Assembly: GCA_017960905.1 (NCBI GenBank)
Contig: JAGCYH010000045.1
Location: forward strand, 1 to 64,000
Reading direction: 5' to 3'
DNA: 64,000 bases
Source: Bacteroidales bacterium
GTDB lineage: Bacteria; Bacteroidota; Bacteroidia; Bacteroidales; Marinilabiliaceae
Under the pieces are notes generated by a model, which saw only the letters and a list, made by a program, of their open reading frames with translations, was not told the origin of the DNA and did no database searches. The position numbers were made by a program, and so were the translations under genes. Shown here one piece after another: positions 62,762 through 64,000 of the stretch (positions within the stretch are counted from its first letter, which is position 1; the number at the start of each line of letters is the position of its first letter).

Positions 62762-63964
62762 ATGAACATATTAGTATTAAACTGCGGAAGTTCGTCGATA
62801 AAATACAAACTTTTTGAGATGAACGAAAAAAAGGTTCTCGCTCAGGGCGGAATAGAGAAAATCGGAATGCCCAACTCTTTCATAAAATTCAGCCTGCCCA
62901 ACGGCGAGAAGAAAATACAAGAAGTTGACATACCAGAGCACACCAAAGGTGTGCAGGTTATTTTCGACGTACTGACGAGCAAGGAATACGGCGTGGTAAG
63001 TTCGCTCAACGAAATCGACGCTGTAGGCCACCGCATGCTCCACGGCGGCGCAAAACTGACCAAATCGTCGATTCTCACACAAGAAGTGCTCGACATCTTC
63101 GCTTCGTGCAACGACCTTGGCCCGCTTCACAACCCAGCAAACCTCAAAGGCGTGAACGCAGTGAAAGCCATCAAACCCGACATGCCGCAAGTGGGCGTGT
63201 TCGACACGGCTTTCCACCAGACCATGCCCGACTACGCCTACATGTACGCCCTGCCCTACGAATACTACGAGAAGTACGGCATACGCCGCTACGGCTTCCA
63301 CGGCACATCGCACCGCTACGTGTCGCAGCGCGTTTGCGAATATCTGGGTATCAAGCCCGAAGGCACTAAAATAATCACTTGCCACATTGGCAACGGCGGC
63401 TCCATTTCTGCCGTCAAAGACGGCAAATGCATGGATACGAGCATGGGCCTCACACCGCTCGAAGGCCTTATGATGGGCACCCGCTGCGGCGACATCGACC
63501 CGGCTATCATCCCGTTCCTGATGAACCACGAACACATAACCGACCCGAGCGAAATGGACACCATTATGAACAAGAAATCGGGCTTGCTCGGCGTATCGGG
63601 CAAAACGTCGGATATGCGTGAGATACAGGCACTTGTCGATAGTGGCGACGAACGCGCTACGCTTGCGCAGCGCATGTACTACTACCGCGTGCGCAAATAC
63701 ATAGGTTCGTACGCGGCCGCTATGGGTGGCGTCGATGTCATTCTGTTCACCGGCGGCGTAGGCGAAAACAAGTGGAACTGCCGCGAGGCAGCTTGCGAAG
63801 GCCTCGAATTTATGGGCGTGAAACTCGATAAAGCCAAAAACAAAGATGTTTTCGGCGAAGAGGCTATCATCTCTACGCCCGACTCGAAAGTTACGGTTTG
63901 CGTCATTCCTACCGACGAGGAGCTGATGATTGCAACCGACACAATGGCGCTTGTTAAGAAGTAA
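62762..63964 (+). CDS. ackA: Acetate kinase
   Basis: A 400-residue enzyme turning acetyl phosphate and ADP into acetate and ATP. I start at the ATG at 62762 (MNILVLNCGSSSIKYKLFEM), which is the conserved beginning; a TTG two codons upstream is less likely. Signature sites: VLNCGSSSIKY (5-15), VGHRMLHGGAK near 88, VGVFDTAFHQTMP near 144-156, GFHGTSHRYVS near 178-188, CHIGNGGSISAVKDGKCMDTSMG near 208-230, and GGVGEN near 330. Second gene of the pta-ackA operon. The 36 bases after its stop, to the window end, hold nothing recognisable. Confidence 0.97.
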   Translation: MNILVLNCGSSSIKYKLFEMNEKKVLAQGGIEKIGMPNSFIKFSLPNGEKKIQEVDIPEHTKGVQVIFDVLTSKEYGVVSSLNEIDAVGHRMLHGGAKLTKSSILTQEVLDIFASCNDLGPLHNPANLKGVNAVKAIKPDMPQVGVFDTAFHQTMPDYAYMYALPYEYYEKYGIRRYGFHGTSHRYVSQRVCEYLGIKPEGTKIITCHIGNGGSISAVKDGKCMDTSMGLTPLEGLMMGTRCGDIDPAIIPFLMNHEHITDPSEMDTIMNKKSGLLGVSGKTSDMREIQALVDSGDERATLAQRMYYYRVRKYIGSYAAAMGGVDVILFTGGVGENKWNCREAACEGLEFMGVKLDKAKNKDVFGEEAIISTPDSKVTVCVIPTDEELMIATDTMALVKK

Positions 63965-64000
63965 ATTTTTGATTTTTAAGCCAATAAAAAAAGTCGGGGC

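Overview
The window is chromosomal DNA of a member of the Bacteroidota, most likely order Bacteroidales. The evidence is the recurring Bacteroidota-type promoter (-33 TTTG, -7 TAnnTTTG), A-rich leaders instead of strong Shine-Dalgarno sites, a type IX secretion component (PorQ), secreted proteins with a T9SS-like C-terminal tail, a GH2 beta-galactosidase with signal peptide, and a SiaB/SiaC pair. I saw no rRNA, tRNA, tmRNA or CRISPR array.

Layout. 1-16.4 kb is accessory and patchy: the 3' end of a Dcu C4-dicarboxylate transporter, a very AT-rich DUF4173-type membrane protein, two DUF4143-type ATPases, a BspA-like secreted protein, a lipoprotein, a GH2 beta-galactosidase with a PurR/LacI-like operator palindrome, then a run of small co-oriented genes and gene relics separated by copies of a roughly 34-bp dispersed repeat, a GNAT gene preceded by phased A-tracts, and a small antitoxin/PIN toxin pair. 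16.4-38.3 kb is mostly housekeeping: acyl-CoA synthetase, M13 peptidase and YgiQ, the zapB-like/zapA/rny cluster, a DUF349 protein, purT, rpsF-rpsR-rplI, a GH25 lysozyme broken by an in-frame amber codon, trkH-trkA, porQ, an LTA-synthase-type sulfatase and a U32 peptidase.

38.2-46.84 kb is a genomic island bounded by imperfect 75-bp direct repeats that copy the 3' end of the U32 peptidase gene. It holds a strongly structured non-coding region, a PLD-SNF2 helicase, an Eco57I-type adenine methylase, a REP-like inverted repeat and a RAYT (Y1) transposase. The helicase-methylase pair looks like a compact restriction or anti-phage system: PLD nuclease, SNF2 motor and N6-adenine methylase, the same activities as in DISARM, are packed into two genes, and the methylase target-recognition region differs in composition from the rest of its gene.

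46.84-64 kb returns to housekeeping: an XRE/zinc-ribbon regulator divergent from uvrA, an MmcQ/YjbR protein, an S41 protease, a lipoprotein overlapping a serine acetyltransferase, siaB-siaC, a SlyD-type prolyl isomerase with a Cys/Gly tail, aroC (TTG start) converging on a HAD phosphatase and an SDR, a secreted esterase, carboxynorspermidine synthase, an omega-amidase-type nitrilase, and pta-ackA.

The strongest leads are the U32-flanked island with its two-gene restriction-like system and structured leader, and the cassette-like array of dispersed repeats at 10.3-15.7 kb.
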